From DATMER01 sp035536935 (GTDB lineage: Bacteria; Acidobacteriota; Thermoanaerobaculia; Multivoradales; UBA5704): 17,152 nucleotides of DNA. The stretch lies in contig DATLNC010000041.1 in assembly GCA_035536935.1 (NCBI GenBank), positions 1 to 17,152 on the forward strand, read 5' to 3'. A model generated the notes under the pieces. The model made no database searches. It was not told the origin of the DNA and saw nothing but the letters and a program-made list of their open reading frames with translations. Made by a program: the position numbers and the translations under genes. Each line of letters begins with the position of its first letter. Within the stretch, counting starts at the first letter, position 1. Shown piece by piece: positions 9,483 through 16,372 of this stretch.

Positions 9483-9908
9483 CTAGAACTTGTTCGCGAA
9501 GTCGCTCAGGCCCGGGATGATCAGCCGCTGGCCGTTGATGCCCTTCATGATCGCCAGGATGTGGACCACCAGGACCACGACCCAGAACAGAGAAGAGGCC
9601 ATGCAGCCGGAGCAACCCATGTCCGCGAAAGAGACCATCCCGCCGATCACGCTGATGATGATGCTGATCGCGATCTCGGCGACCAGCAGGACCAGGCCGT
9701 GCTTGGCATGCCACTGGACCTCGCGATCCTCCTTCTCGGCCACCAGCGGGACCACGGCGAGGATCCCGAGGTAGGACAGGACGATCATCAGGTTCCGGTT
9801 CGGGCTGACATGGCCCGTTCCAGTGGGACCGGTGGGACCTCCGGAGTACGGCGGCGGTGGCGGCGGCGGGTTGTACGACGGAGGAGGCGGAACAGTCGGC
9901 TCGCTCAT
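9483..9908 (-). CDS. DUF4870 (Tic20-like) membrane protein with Pro-rich N-terminus
   Basis: 141 residues. A cytoplasmic Pro/Gly/Tyr tail (1-35, PPPPPPPYSGG) precedes the DUF4870 pattern: LSYLGILAVVPLVAEKE (44-60), VQWHAKHGLVLLVAE (64-78) and a final ILAIMKGINGQRLIIP (117-132). Three or four membrane helices. A Cys pair (GCSGC, 98-102) lies in the loop before the last helix. Role unknown. The frame is open 14 codons further up, but Met at 9908 has a good GGAGAGG site about 5 nt upstream and starts the typical tail. It is the first gene of a minus-strand run ending in sspB. Confidence 0.85.
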   Translation of the reverse strand: MSEPTVPPPPSYNPPPPPPPYSGGPTGPTGTGHVSPNRNLMIVLSYLGILAVVPLVAEKEDREVQWHAKHGLVLLVAEIAISIIISVIGGMVSFADMGCSGCMASSLFWVVVLVVHILAIMKGINGQRLIIPGLSDFANKF

Positions 9909-9929
9909 CGAAGCCTCTCCTTTCAGAGA

Positions 9930-9935
9930 AGAATA
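9930..9935 (-). promoter_or_regulatory. Predicted -10 box for the DUF4870-DUF4190-DUF2752-yidD run
   Basis: Minus strand TATTCT in the 79-bp gap after bshA, giving a leader of about 15 nt with the GGAGAGG ribosome site. It is the same hexamer seen before sspB and the ABC gene. No convincing -35 box at normal spacing. Confidence 0.35.
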
Positions 9936-9987
9936 TTCGGGTTCATGCACGGGGGAGTCTACACAACGATTCCGAGGTCCGCCAGAG

Positions 9988-11124
9988 TCATCGGCCGCGG
10001 GCCTGCTCCACCACCCGCTCGTAGATCGCTCGGTAGCGCGCCACGATCGGCTCCTGGCCGTAGACCTCCACGGACCGGCGCCGGCCGGCTTCGCCGAACG
10101 CCTTCCGCATCGGCTCGTCCGTGAGGAGCTTCAGGGCGGAAGCGGCCATGCCCTCGACATCCCCGACCTTGTGCAGGAAACCGTTCTCGCCGTCGACGAC
10201 CACCTCGGGAAGCCCGCCGACCGCGGTGGCGATCACCGGCACCTTGCAGCTCAGAGCCTCCAGCGCCGCGAGGCCGAACGATTCGGTCTCCGAGGGCAGG
10301 AAGAACAGGTCGGCCCCCACCAGCACCTCTTCGATGAGCGGCAGGCTGCCGATGAAAGTGATCGAGTTGCAGGCGTCGGTGTCGCGGCAGTGCTGCTCCA
10401 CCCGCCCGCGCTCGGGGCCGTCGCCAACCATGAGCAAACGGCAGGGGACGTGGGCGCGCAGCCTCAGGAAGACGTCCACCACGTCGATGACCCGCTTCAG
10501 GGGGCGGAAGTTGGAGATGTGGACCAGCGTGCGCTCGCCCGGCTTGGCCCAGCGGCGGGCGCCCGGCAGATCCTTGGCCAGCTCGTAGCGCGTCGGATCG
10601 ATGAAGTTCGGCACCACGTCGATGTGGTTCCGGATGCCGAGCTGCTGCATGGTGGTCTGGCGCAGCGACTCGGACACCGCGGTCACCGCGTCGCTCTGCA
10701 CGATGCCCCAGCGCGTGGTCTCCAGATAGGCCGGATCGTTGCCCACCAGGGTGACGTCCGTGCCGTGCAGGGTGGTGACTACGGCGAGCGGATGGGGCGC
10801 CACGATCTGCCGGGCCATCACCGCGGAGACGGCATTGGGAATCGCGTAGTGGACGTGCATTAGGTCGAGCTGCTGATGCCGCGCCACCTCGACCATCTTG
10901 GTCGAAAGGGCCAGCGAGTAGGGCGGGTACTCCGCGAACAGGGGATAGGTCGGGGTGACCACCTGGTGGAAGAAGATCCGCGAGCTGTTGAGCGACAGGC
11001 GCGAGGGCAGCGCGTAGCTGATGACGTGGACCTCGTCCCCGCCCTCGGCCAGGGCCATGGCCAGCTCGGTCGCAACGATGCCCGAGCCGCCGTACGTGGG
11101 ATAGCAACTGATGCCGATCTTCAC
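9988..11124 (-). CDS. bshA: N-acetyl-alpha-D-glucosaminyl L-malate synthase BshA
   Basis: 378 residues, GT4 (GT-B fold) glycosyltransferase. It catalyses the first step of bacillithiol synthesis, UDP-GlcNAc plus L-malate to GlcNAc-malate, in the cytoplasm. Seen: N-terminal ISCYPTYGGSGIVATELA (5-22), HVHYAIPNA (90-98), TLHGTDVTLVGND (118-130), VPNFID (171-176), SNFRPLKR (204-211), and the GT4 E-x7-E motif in PSETESFGLAALEA (277-290, Glu281 and Glu289). These closely follow BshA of Bacillus as I recall it. The start is GTG and overlaps the bshB stop (GTGA), so translation is coupled. Its place behind bshC and bshB decides the name over a generic glycosyltransferase. Confidence 0.94.
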   Translation of the reverse strand: MKIGISCYPTYGGSGIVATELAMALAEGGDEVHVISYALPSRLSLNSSRIFFHQVVTPTYPLFAEYPPYSLALSTKMVEVARHQQLDLMHVHYAIPNAVSAVMARQIVAPHPLAVVTTLHGTDVTLVGNDPAYLETTRWGIVQSDAVTAVSESLRQTTMQQLGIRNHIDVVPNFIDPTRYELAKDLPGARRWAKPGERTLVHISNFRPLKRVIDVVDVFLRLRAHVPCRLLMVGDGPERGRVEQHCRDTDACNSITFIGSLPLIEEVLVGADLFFLPSETESFGLAALEALSCKVPVIATAVGGLPEVVVDGENGFLHKVGDVEGMAASALKLLTDEPMRKAFGEAGRRRSVEVYGQEPIVARYRAIYERVVEQARGR

Positions 11125-11843
11125 CGCAACCCTCCGGGAACGATGGTGGACAGATCGCCCACCGCCAGGGGGAGCCGGCTCCAGAACGGCTCGCCCAGCT
11201 CCGCGTTGATCATCAACCCAAAATGCCGGGCGCGCCCCTCGACCGCCAGCCAGAACTCGCGCGAGGCCACCTTGGTCTGCGCGCCCTTCTGCTCGGGCCC
11301 CTGGTAGAGCTGGCTGCGGTAGGCGCGCATGGCCTCCAGCTTGGTCTCCCAGACGGAGGAGACGTCCACGATGAAGCTCGGCTCGAACGGGTCGTGCTGC
11401 ATGTATGAAAAGACCGCGCCGGGCCGGTAGGGGGGTCCGGCCTCCGGATGCCGGTTCTTGAGCCCGGCATAGAAGCTGGCCGACTGGATGAGCTGCGAGG
11501 CGCGGTGATGGTCCGGGTGGCGGTCGCTCGGGCTCGGGGCCAGGATCAGATCGGGCCGCCAGGCGCGGAGGCGCTCGATCAGGGCATCCTCCTCGGCTTC
11601 TCCCGTGCGGAAGGCGCCGTCGCCGCAGTCCAGGAAGCCGATCTCGACCGCTCCCAGGATCTTGGCCGCATCCTCCGCCTCCTGCTGCCGCTCCTCGACC
11701 GTGCCCCGGGTCCCCCGCTCGCCGCGGGTCAGATGGAGGATGCCGGTCCTCTTCCCCTGCTTCGCGAGCAGGGCGAGCGTGCCGCCGCAGCCGAGCTCGA
11801 CATCGTCCGGGTGGGAGCCGACCGCGAGGACGTCCAGCTTCAT
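11121..11843 (-). CDS. bshB: Bacillithiol pathway deacetylase BshB (PIG-L/LmbE family)
   Basis: 240 residues, zinc-dependent deacetylase of the PIG-L/LmbE family. It removes the acetyl group from GlcNAc-malate, the second step of bacillithiol synthesis. Zinc site: HPDD (11-14; His11 and Asp14, with Asp13 as likely general base) and HPDHH (109-113; His112). Other family marks: LHLTRGERGTRGT (37-48), YAGLKNR and a C-terminal SREFW (BshB-type). The same frame is open far upstream inside bshC, but ATG 11843 starts the LDVLAVGSHPDD motif and forms an ATGA overlap with the bshC stop. It overlaps bshA by 4 nt at the other end. PIG-L enzymes also act on other GlcNAc compounds; the operon makes the bacillithiol role nearly certain. 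Confidence 0.95.
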   Translation of the reverse strand: MKLDVLAVGSHPDDVELGCGGTLALLAKQGKRTGILHLTRGERGTRGTVEERQQEAEDAAKILGAVEIGFLDCGDGAFRTGEAEEDALIERLRAWRPDLILAPSPSDRHPDHHRASQLIQSASFYAGLKNRHPEAGPPYRPGAVFSYMQHDPFEPSFIVDVSSVWETKLEAMRAYRSQLYQGPEQKGAQTKVASREFWLAVEGRARHFGLMINAELGEPFWSRLPLAVGDLSTIVPGGLR

Positions 11844-13516
11844 GGTTCTGGTTCCATGCAATCGGGACAGGCGATCTGCAGGCGTCTGGGATCGAGGCCC
11901 ATCTGCTCCCAGAAGCTCTGTACCAGCCGGTCCTCGTACTTGCCCTGGAAGTGAGCGGAAGCGATGACGCGCTCCTGCGGCTTGCCCAGAGGGAGGCAGC
12001 TCTCCCGGATCTGGTCCACCCGGCGGTTCAAGGTCTCGTTGCGGCGGGCAGCCGCCGCGGTCGTCTTCTCCGCGAAGGTGTCCAGGGCGCGCAGGATCTG
12101 CTCGCGCGTCTTCTCCAGCGGACGCTCGAGGTTGGGATCCGCGGGCTGCAGCTCGGCCAGAGCCTCCTCGATCTTGCGGCGCACGGGCTCGATGCCGGCG
12201 TCTCCTTCCAACGCGGCGAGAGCCCGGTCGAGGTCCTGCCGGCTTCCCATCAGCGTCGCGAGCGGGAGACCGATTTCGCCGAGCCGGTCCATCTGCTTGG
12301 GCTCGACGACCAGGGCCTGAGGACGGAGCCCGACCCAGGGGGACTCGACCTCCAGCACCTCGTGCACCGCGGCCGACTGGCCCATGTAGGAGAGCTCGCC
12401 CGGGCCGAGGAGATGCAGGAAGGTACCGAGCACCGCATCCTGGATCGCGGGCCGGGCGAGCACCCCGGGAGAGAGGACGCCCGGGTTCTCGTCCGCGATG
12501 TTCAGGAGATCCTGGGCATCCGCCTCGGTATTGCCGGCATCTCGTCCCCGAAGGGTGTAGCCGGACTCGCCGCGCCACTCGATGCGCCGCCGCTCGCCTC
12601 GGGACAGAAGAAAGAGCGGGCTCGTGCCGCGCTGCGGGCTGACCTGAAGGGAATAGCCGCGGCGCTCGATCTCCGTATCCCGGCGCTCCAGCGCCTGCTC
12701 CACCTCCTTGCGCCGCTCGACGAGGCGTTTCAGCCAGGGGCGCTGGGCAGATTTGAGAGCGGGGAGCATGGCATCGAGGAGGAGAGGGCAGTGGGGTCCG
12801 AGAAGGTGCGCCATGAGCCGGCAGAACGCCTCGCCGAAACGCGCGTCGGGCCGGTACCACTGGCCGATCGTCCTTACCCACTCGGCGTAGCGGTCGCCCG
12901 GCACGGCTTCGGAGATTGCGCGGAGCACCTCGTCCACCCCCGGACCGAGCGAGCGCATGCCGACCGGCGTGAGCGGCTCCGGGTCCGGGCCGAGGTCGAA
13001 GGTGCGCGGCCCTTCCGGGGTGAGCACGGTTGCGGCGGAGACCTCGGCCCAGTCGTGGTCCTCGGTCGCGACCCAGAACACGGCCACGGCGCTCTCGCCC
13101 TCGGCTTCGAGAGCGGCGGCCCAGCGCGAGGCGGCGACCATCTTCGAAAAAGCGTAGAGCGGTCCGCCGAGGAGGCCCGGCTGCTGCCCGGTGATGACCA
13201 CGCGGGTGGCGGGATCGGCCAGCTTCCGGGCAAGCTCGTCGGCCCGCGGGTTGCCATAGCCGCGGTTCGCGATGGCGAGAGCCTCCGCCAGCTCGCGCCG
13301 GGCGCCCGGTAGTGCCGGGCCGGACGGCTTCTGGCCCGGCGCCAGGAAGCGCAATGGCGCGAGGAGGTCCAGGTCGCGGCCGGCCAGGTAGGCGGACGGC
13401 AGGGCCGGGAGCAGCCCGGCCTTGGCAAGGTCGACCCGCAGATCAGGCCGGCTTGTGACCGAGGAGGATGAGGCGTTCGCTGTCACGCTCGTAGGGTTCT
13501 CCTTGAAAATTGCCAT
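11840..13516 (-). CDS. bshC: Putative cysteine ligase BshC
   Basis: 558 residues as called. BshC adds cysteine to GlcN-malate, the last step of bacillithiol synthesis. Seen: a nucleotide-binding-like VITGQQPGLLGGPLY (107-121), FWVATEDHDWAEV (147-159), RGTSPLFLL in mid-protein, a long helical region near 430-500 (coiled-coil expected), and a C-terminal LPLGKPQERVI. The final residues CPDCMEPEP carry a Cys pair. The order bshC-bshB-bshA with 4-nt overlaps supports the call. Start choice is uncertain. ATG 13516 lies 74 nt inside the upstream methyltransferase gene, and a GTG at 13486 also lies inside it, with AAGGAG 12 nt before. The first 25 residues are low-complexity (NASSSSVTS), so the native start may be downstream of 13516. 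Confidence 0.93.
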   Translation of the reverse strand: MAIFKENPTSVTANASSSSVTSRPDLRVDLAKAGLLPALPSAYLAGRDLDLLAPLRFLAPGQKPSGPALPGARRELAEALAIANRGYGNPRADELARKLADPATRVVITGQQPGLLGGPLYAFSKMVAASRWAAALEAEGESAVAVFWVATEDHDWAEVSAATVLTPEGPRTFDLGPDPEPLTPVGMRSLGPGVDEVLRAISEAVPGDRYAEWVRTIGQWYRPDARFGEAFCRLMAHLLGPHCPLLLDAMLPALKSAQRPWLKRLVERRKEVEQALERRDTEIERRGYSLQVSPQRGTSPLFLLSRGERRRIEWRGESGYTLRGRDAGNTEADAQDLLNIADENPGVLSPGVLARPAIQDAVLGTFLHLLGPGELSYMGQSAAVHEVLEVESPWVGLRPQALVVEPKQMDRLGEIGLPLATLMGSRQDLDRALAALEGDAGIEPVRRKIEEALAELQPADPNLERPLEKTREQILRALDTFAEKTTAAAARRNETLNRRVDQIRESCLPLGKPQERVIASAHFQGKYEDRLVQSFWEQMGLDPRRLQIACPDCMEPEP

Positions 13517-14183
13517 AGAGGCCGTCGACCTCGAGGCCCGCCCAGCGCAGGCCGATGGTCACCTCCTCCGGCCGGTAGAGGCGCACGCTCTCCCGGAAGG
13601 TACGAGGACCGTGTCCCCAGGTTTCGGCTGGTGTTTCGACGACGATCCGCTTGTTCACCCTCTGGGCCGCGGGATCGTACCAGCGCTCGATCACGGCCCG
13701 GCCGCCGTCCATCTCCTGCTCGTCCCGGGGCTTCAGGTTCGCGAGCACGGGCCCCGGGTTCATGAGGTCGATCAGGAAGCGCCCTTCCGGGACCAGGACG
13801 CGGACGATCTCCTCCAGCACCCGGAAGTTCTCCCTCTCGCGCTCGAAATAGCCGAAGGACGTGAAGAAGTTCAGGACCCAGTCGAAGCTCTCGTCCATGA
13901 ACGGCAGGCGGCGCATGTCGCCCGCGACCGGGGGCAGGCCGCGCTTCTTCATCCGGGCGAGGAACGTGACCGAAAGGTCCACGCCCAGGACGCGGTAGCC
14001 GCGCTGCCGGAGCGCGGCGGTGTGCCGGCCGGTCCCGCAGGCGAGGTCGAGCACCGCCCGGGGCTTAGGCCCACTGCCGAGCCCGCGCACCACGAAATCG
14101 ACGTGCTCCTCGGCCTCCGACGCATCCCGGTGGGAGTAGAGCTCGAGGTACTCCTCGCCGAACCATTCCTTATACCAGGGCAT
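13443..14183 (-). CDS. Class I SAM-dependent methyltransferase
   Basis: 246 residues. A Rossmann-type methyltransferase: motif I VLDLACGTGRHTAALRQRGY (44-63), the acidic end of strand 2 in VLGVDLS (65-71), motif II/III region PVAGDMRRLPFMDESFDWVLN (85-105), and LIDLMNPGP further on. The substrate is unknown. Its 3' end overlaps bshC by up to 74 nt, so it is probably the first gene of the bacillithiol operon, but no methylation step is known in that pathway. The frame is open far upstream; ATG 14183 is chosen because GGGAGG sits 3 nt before it and the protein aligns from there with ordinary methyltransferase length. It shares a very short divergent promoter region with the FGE-like gene. Confidence 0.88.
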   Translation of the reverse strand: MPWYKEWFGEEYLELYSHRDASEAEEHVDFVVRGLGSGPKPRAVLDLACGTGRHTAALRQRGYRVLGVDLSVTFLARMKKRGLPPVAGDMRRLPFMDESFDWVLNFFTSFGYFERERENFRVLEEIVRVLVPEGRFLIDLMNPGPVLANLKPRDEQEMDGGRAVIERWYDPAAQRVNKRIVVETPAETWGHGPRTFRESVRLYRPEEVTIGLRWAGLEVDGLYGNFQGEPYERDSERLILLGHKPA

Positions 14184-14207
14184 GAGCCTCCCGCCGCGGG
14201 GCAGCGG

Positions 14208-14214
14208 TATGCTA
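14208..14214. promoter_or_regulatory. Predicted bidirectional -10 element between the methyltransferase and FGE-like genes
   Basis: TATGCTA reads TATGCT on plus (14208-14213) and TAGCAT on minus (14214-14209). On plus there are 6 nt to the ATG at 14220, predicting a leaderless mRNA. On minus there is a leader of about 20 nt with a GGGAGG site. The two start codons are only 36 bp apart, so there is little room for separate promoters. Confidence 0.5.
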
Positions 14215-14219
14215 CACCC

Positions 14220-14882
14220 ATGGGCCTTGAATGGATTGAGATCCCCGGCGGGACCTTCTGGATGGGCGGCGGTCCGAGGGACAACGAGAACCCCCGGCAC
14301 GAGGTGCGCGTGCGGCCATTCCGGCTGGCGCGGACCCAGGTGACCCGGGAGGAGTACCAGCGCTTCCTCGACGAGACCGGCCACCCCGCTCCGCCATTCT
14401 GGCACGAGCCGGCCTTCTCCCACCCGCGCATGCCCGCGGTCGGACCCTCCTGGGAGGATGCCACGGCTTACTGCACCTGGCTGGGAGTGCGCCTGCCCAC
14501 GGAGGCCGAATGGGAACGGGCTGCGAAGCTGGACCGGGAGGTCCTTTATCCCTGGGGGGATGATCCGCCCGAGTCGCTCCCCGACTACGAGCGACGCTGG
14601 CAGGAAGGCCCCGAGCTGGTCGATGCCTATCCCTCCCTCCACCCGCTGGGCCTCCTCGGCGTGGGGGAGAACGTCCACGAGTGGTGCTCGGACTGGTACG
14701 ACGCGCGCTACTACGAGGTCTCCCCGGTGGAAGATCCCCGCGGGCCGGACGCCGGCACCCGGCGCTCCTCCCGGGGCGGCTCCTGGCGGCATCAGATCAA
14801 GGTGAGCCGCTGCGCCGCGCGCTCGGCGATCCCGCCGCACATGCGCTACTCGGACTACGGCTTCCGGGTGGCCGCCTCATGA
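14220..14882 (+). CDS. Formylglycine-generating-enzyme-fold (SUMF1/PF03781) protein without active-site cysteines
   Basis: 220 residues, a single sulfatase-modifying-factor domain. Family marks: IPGGTFWMGG (8-17), LARTQVTREEYQRFL (36-50), RLPTEAEWERAA (91-102), YPWGDD (110-115), GENVHEWCSDWY (149-160), RGGSW (185-189), CAARS (198-202) and YGFRVA (213-218). True formylglycine-generating enzymes carry two copper-binding cysteines between GGS and the RCAARS motif. Here that stretch is GGSWRHQIKVSRCAARS with neither, so sulfatase activation is unlikely. It also lacks the DinB-like iron-binding domain of EgtB. No ribosome site precedes the ATG; a TATGCT box is 6 nt away. Its stop overlaps the start of the next gene (ATGA). 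Actual role unknown. Confidence 0.87.
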   Translation: MGLEWIEIPGGTFWMGGGPRDNENPRHEVRVRPFRLARTQVTREEYQRFLDETGHPAPPFWHEPAFSHPRMPAVGPSWEDATAYCTWLGVRLPTEAEWERAAKLDREVLYPWGDDPPESLPDYERRWQEGPELVDAYPSLHPLGLLGVGENVHEWCSDWYDARYYEVSPVEDPRGPDAGTRRSSRGGSWRHQIKVSRCAARSAIPPHMRYSDYGFRVAAS

Positions 14883-15163
14883 AGAAGATACCGAAGCCTT
14901 CGCGCCGGGCGGTTCTCGCCGCCGTCATCATCGGGGTGATCCTCCACACGCTCACGGCGCTCTCGGTCTGGAATTCCTGGGACTACTTCGGCCGGGCCAA
15001 CATCGTGGTCTGGATGGATTTCCCAACCTCCCTCGCCTACCTCGACCTCGAAGGGGAAGCGATGCTCGCCTGGAGCCTGGTCGCCGGAGGCCTGCAATGG
15101 GCGGCCATCGCCGCGCTTCTCACGATCTGGGTAGGGGTTACGACCCACAGACGACGGACCTGA
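14879..15163 (+). CDS. Small two-helix membrane protein
   Basis: 94 residues, not recognised. Basic N-terminus (KKIPKPSRR), hydrophobic helix about 11-31, a loop with aromatic and acidic residues (SWDYFGRANIVVWMDFPTS), second helix about 62-87, and a basic end THRRRT. Both ends are predicted in the cytoplasm. Starts by a 4-nt ATGA overlap with the FGE-fold gene, so the two are translated together and may work together. The overlap and hydrophobic pattern support a real gene. Confidence 0.7.
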   Translation: MKKIPKPSRRAVLAAVIIGVILHTLTALSVWNSWDYFGRANIVVWMDFPTSLAYLDLEGEAMLAWSLVAGGLQWAAIAALLTIWVGVTTHRRRT

Positions 15164-15177
15164 ACCTCACCCAGAAG

Positions 15178-15347
15178 CTTCCCGCGTCTCGGGGAGAGGC
15201 TTCCCGCGTCTCGGGAAGAGGCTTCCGCGACTCGGGGAGAGGCTTCCGTGACTCGGGGAGACGCTTCCGTGACTCGGGGAGAGGCTTCCGCGACTCGGGG
15301 AGAGGCTTCTGAGTCTCGGGGAGAGGCTTCCGAGTCTCGGGGAGACG
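15178..15347. repeat. Tandem repeat array, 8 copies of a 21-22 bp unit
   Basis: Units beginning CTTCC start at 15178, 15200, 15222, 15243, 15264, 15285, 15306 and 15327. Two units are 22 bp and the rest 21 bp. The consensus reads roughly CTTCCGYGACTCGGGGAGAGG. The first two and last two units have GTCTC in place of GACTC. Units can form small hairpins, e.g. GTCTC-GGG-GAGAC at 15334-15346. The array fills most of the 225-bp gap between the small membrane gene and dusB. Because later units are 21 bp with no stops, they are open in all frames and read in frame into dusB. Confidence 0.92.
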
Positions 15348-15375
15348 CCGGAATGCCGTCCCCTCGCTCCCCGGT

Positions 15376-15381
15376 TAGAAT
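15376..15381 (+). promoter_or_regulatory. Predicted leaderless -10 box for dusB
   Basis: TAGAAT in the context CGGTTAGAATAC, 7 nt before the dusB ATG. There is no Shine-Dalgarno. It lies just after the tandem repeat array. The same CGGT/TA context appears at the FGE-like and tmRNA promoters. Confidence 0.45.
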
Positions 15382-15388
15382 ACCCGCC

Positions 15389-16372
15389 ATGGTGCAAGTG
15401 GGCTCCGTTCTCGTCGATCCCCCCCTCTGGCTCGCGCCGATGGCGGGGGTGACCGACCGCGACTTCCGTCTCCTCGTGCGGCGGATCGGCGGGGTGGGCG
15501 TGGTGTCCATGGAGTTCATCTCCTCCAGGGCGATCGTCAGCGGCAACCAGAAGACCCGGGAGCTGATGCACTTCGCCGAGGAAGAGCGCCCGCTGGCCAT
15601 CCAGATCTACGGCTCGGACCCCGCGACCATGCGCGAGGCCGCGATCTACGTCGAGGAGATCGGGGCCGACATCTGCGACATCAACATGGGCTGCCCGGCC
15701 AACAAAGTGCTCAAGGGGTGCGCGGGCGCGGCGCTGATGGGCGACCTCAAGCTCGCCGAGAACATCGTCCGCACGGTCAAGGACGCGATCAGCATCCCGC
15801 TCACGGTCAAGTTCCGCCTGGGCCTCGACGACTGCCGGCGCAACTACCTGGATCTGGGGCGGGTCTGCGAGGCCAACGGGGTGGCGGCTGTCGCCATGCA
15901 CGCGCGCACCGCCCGCCAGATGTTCGACGGCCAGGCCGACTGGTCGCACCTGGCGCACCTGAAGGAGGCGCTCTCCATCCCGGTGATCGGCAACGGCGAC
16001 GTGCGCGAGCCGGAGGATGCCCTGCGCATGATGGCCGAGACCGGCTGCGACGGAGTCATGGTGGGCCGGGGCGCCACCCGCAACCCGTGGCTCTTCCGCC
16101 AGATCGCGGCGCGGATGGCGGGCGCCAAGGTCACCGAGCCCACCCTGGAAGACCGGCGCGACCTGATCCTCGAGCACTTCCGCATGGTGGCCGGGCGCGA
16201 AAACCCGCTCTACGCCCTCCACAAGCTGCGCAAGTTCACCGGCTGGTACACCCACGGCCTGCCGAACGGCCGCAAGCTCCGCCAAGCGATCAACCAGATC
16301 CCGGACGTGGAGAGCTTCCTGGTCACCGTCGAGTCCTTTCTCGCCGAGCTGCTGGTCGAGCAGGCGGCTTGA
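15389..16372 (+). CDS. dusB: tRNA-dihydrouridine synthase (DusB-like)
   Basis: 327 residues. A flavin (FMN) enzyme that reduces uridines in the tRNA D-loop using NADPH. TIM-barrel marks: PLWLAPMAGVTDRDFR (12-27), IQIYGSDP (71-78), DINMGCPANKV (97-107) with catalytic Cys102, LTVKFRLG (138-145) with Lys141, AMHARTARQMF (169-179) with His171, IPVIGNGDV and MVGRGATRNPWLF. Length matches the family. The frame is open upstream through the tandem repeats to a GTG at 15248. ATG 15389 is preferred because homology begins right after it, the upstream part is pure repeat, and a TAGAAT box sits 7 nt before it. The next gene overlaps at TGATG. In some phyla dusB heads an operon with fis or nifR; not so here. 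Confidence 0.95.
   Translation: MVQVGSVLVDPPLWLAPMAGVTDRDFRLLVRRIGGVGVVSMEFISSRAIVSGNQKTRELMHFAEEERPLAIQIYGSDPATMREAAIYVEEIGADICDINMGCPANKVLKGCAGAALMGDLKLAENIVRTVKDAISIPLTVKFRLGLDDCRRNYLDLGRVCEANGVAAVAMHARTARQMFDGQADWSHLAHLKEALSIPVIGNGDVREPEDALRMMAETGCDGVMVGRGATRNPWLFRQIAARMAGAKVTEPTLEDRRDLILEHFRMVAGRENPLYALHKLRKFTGWYTHGLPNGRKLRQAINQIPDVESFLVTVESFLAELLVEQAA

Noticed and set aside
11844..12881. Upstream extension of the bshB frame (586 codons in total)
   Set aside because: The extension lies entirely inside bshC in another frame. The deacetylase begins at 11843 with its LDVLAVGSHPDD motif.
11951..13312. A 453-codon plus-strand open frame
   Set aside because: It is antisense to bshC and shows no family motif.
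14220..14882. EgtB-type ergothioneine enzyme beside a methyltransferase
   Set aside because: The N-terminal DinB-like domain with its HxxxHxE iron site is absent and the methyltransferase shows no EgtD-like features, so an ergothioneine pair is not supported.
15178..15347. CRISPR array
   Set aside because: The units are directly adjacent with no unique spacers, and there are no cas genes.
15248..15388. N-terminal extension of dusB made of seven-residue repeats
   Set aside because: Not taken as the start, because homology begins at 15389, which has its own -10 box 7 nt upstream. Kept as an open question in the findings.
15167..16285. A 372-codon minus-strand open frame with Ser-Pro repeats at its end
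   Set aside because: It is antisense to dusB and the repeats. The repeat array is stop-free in every frame, which lengthens false frames.
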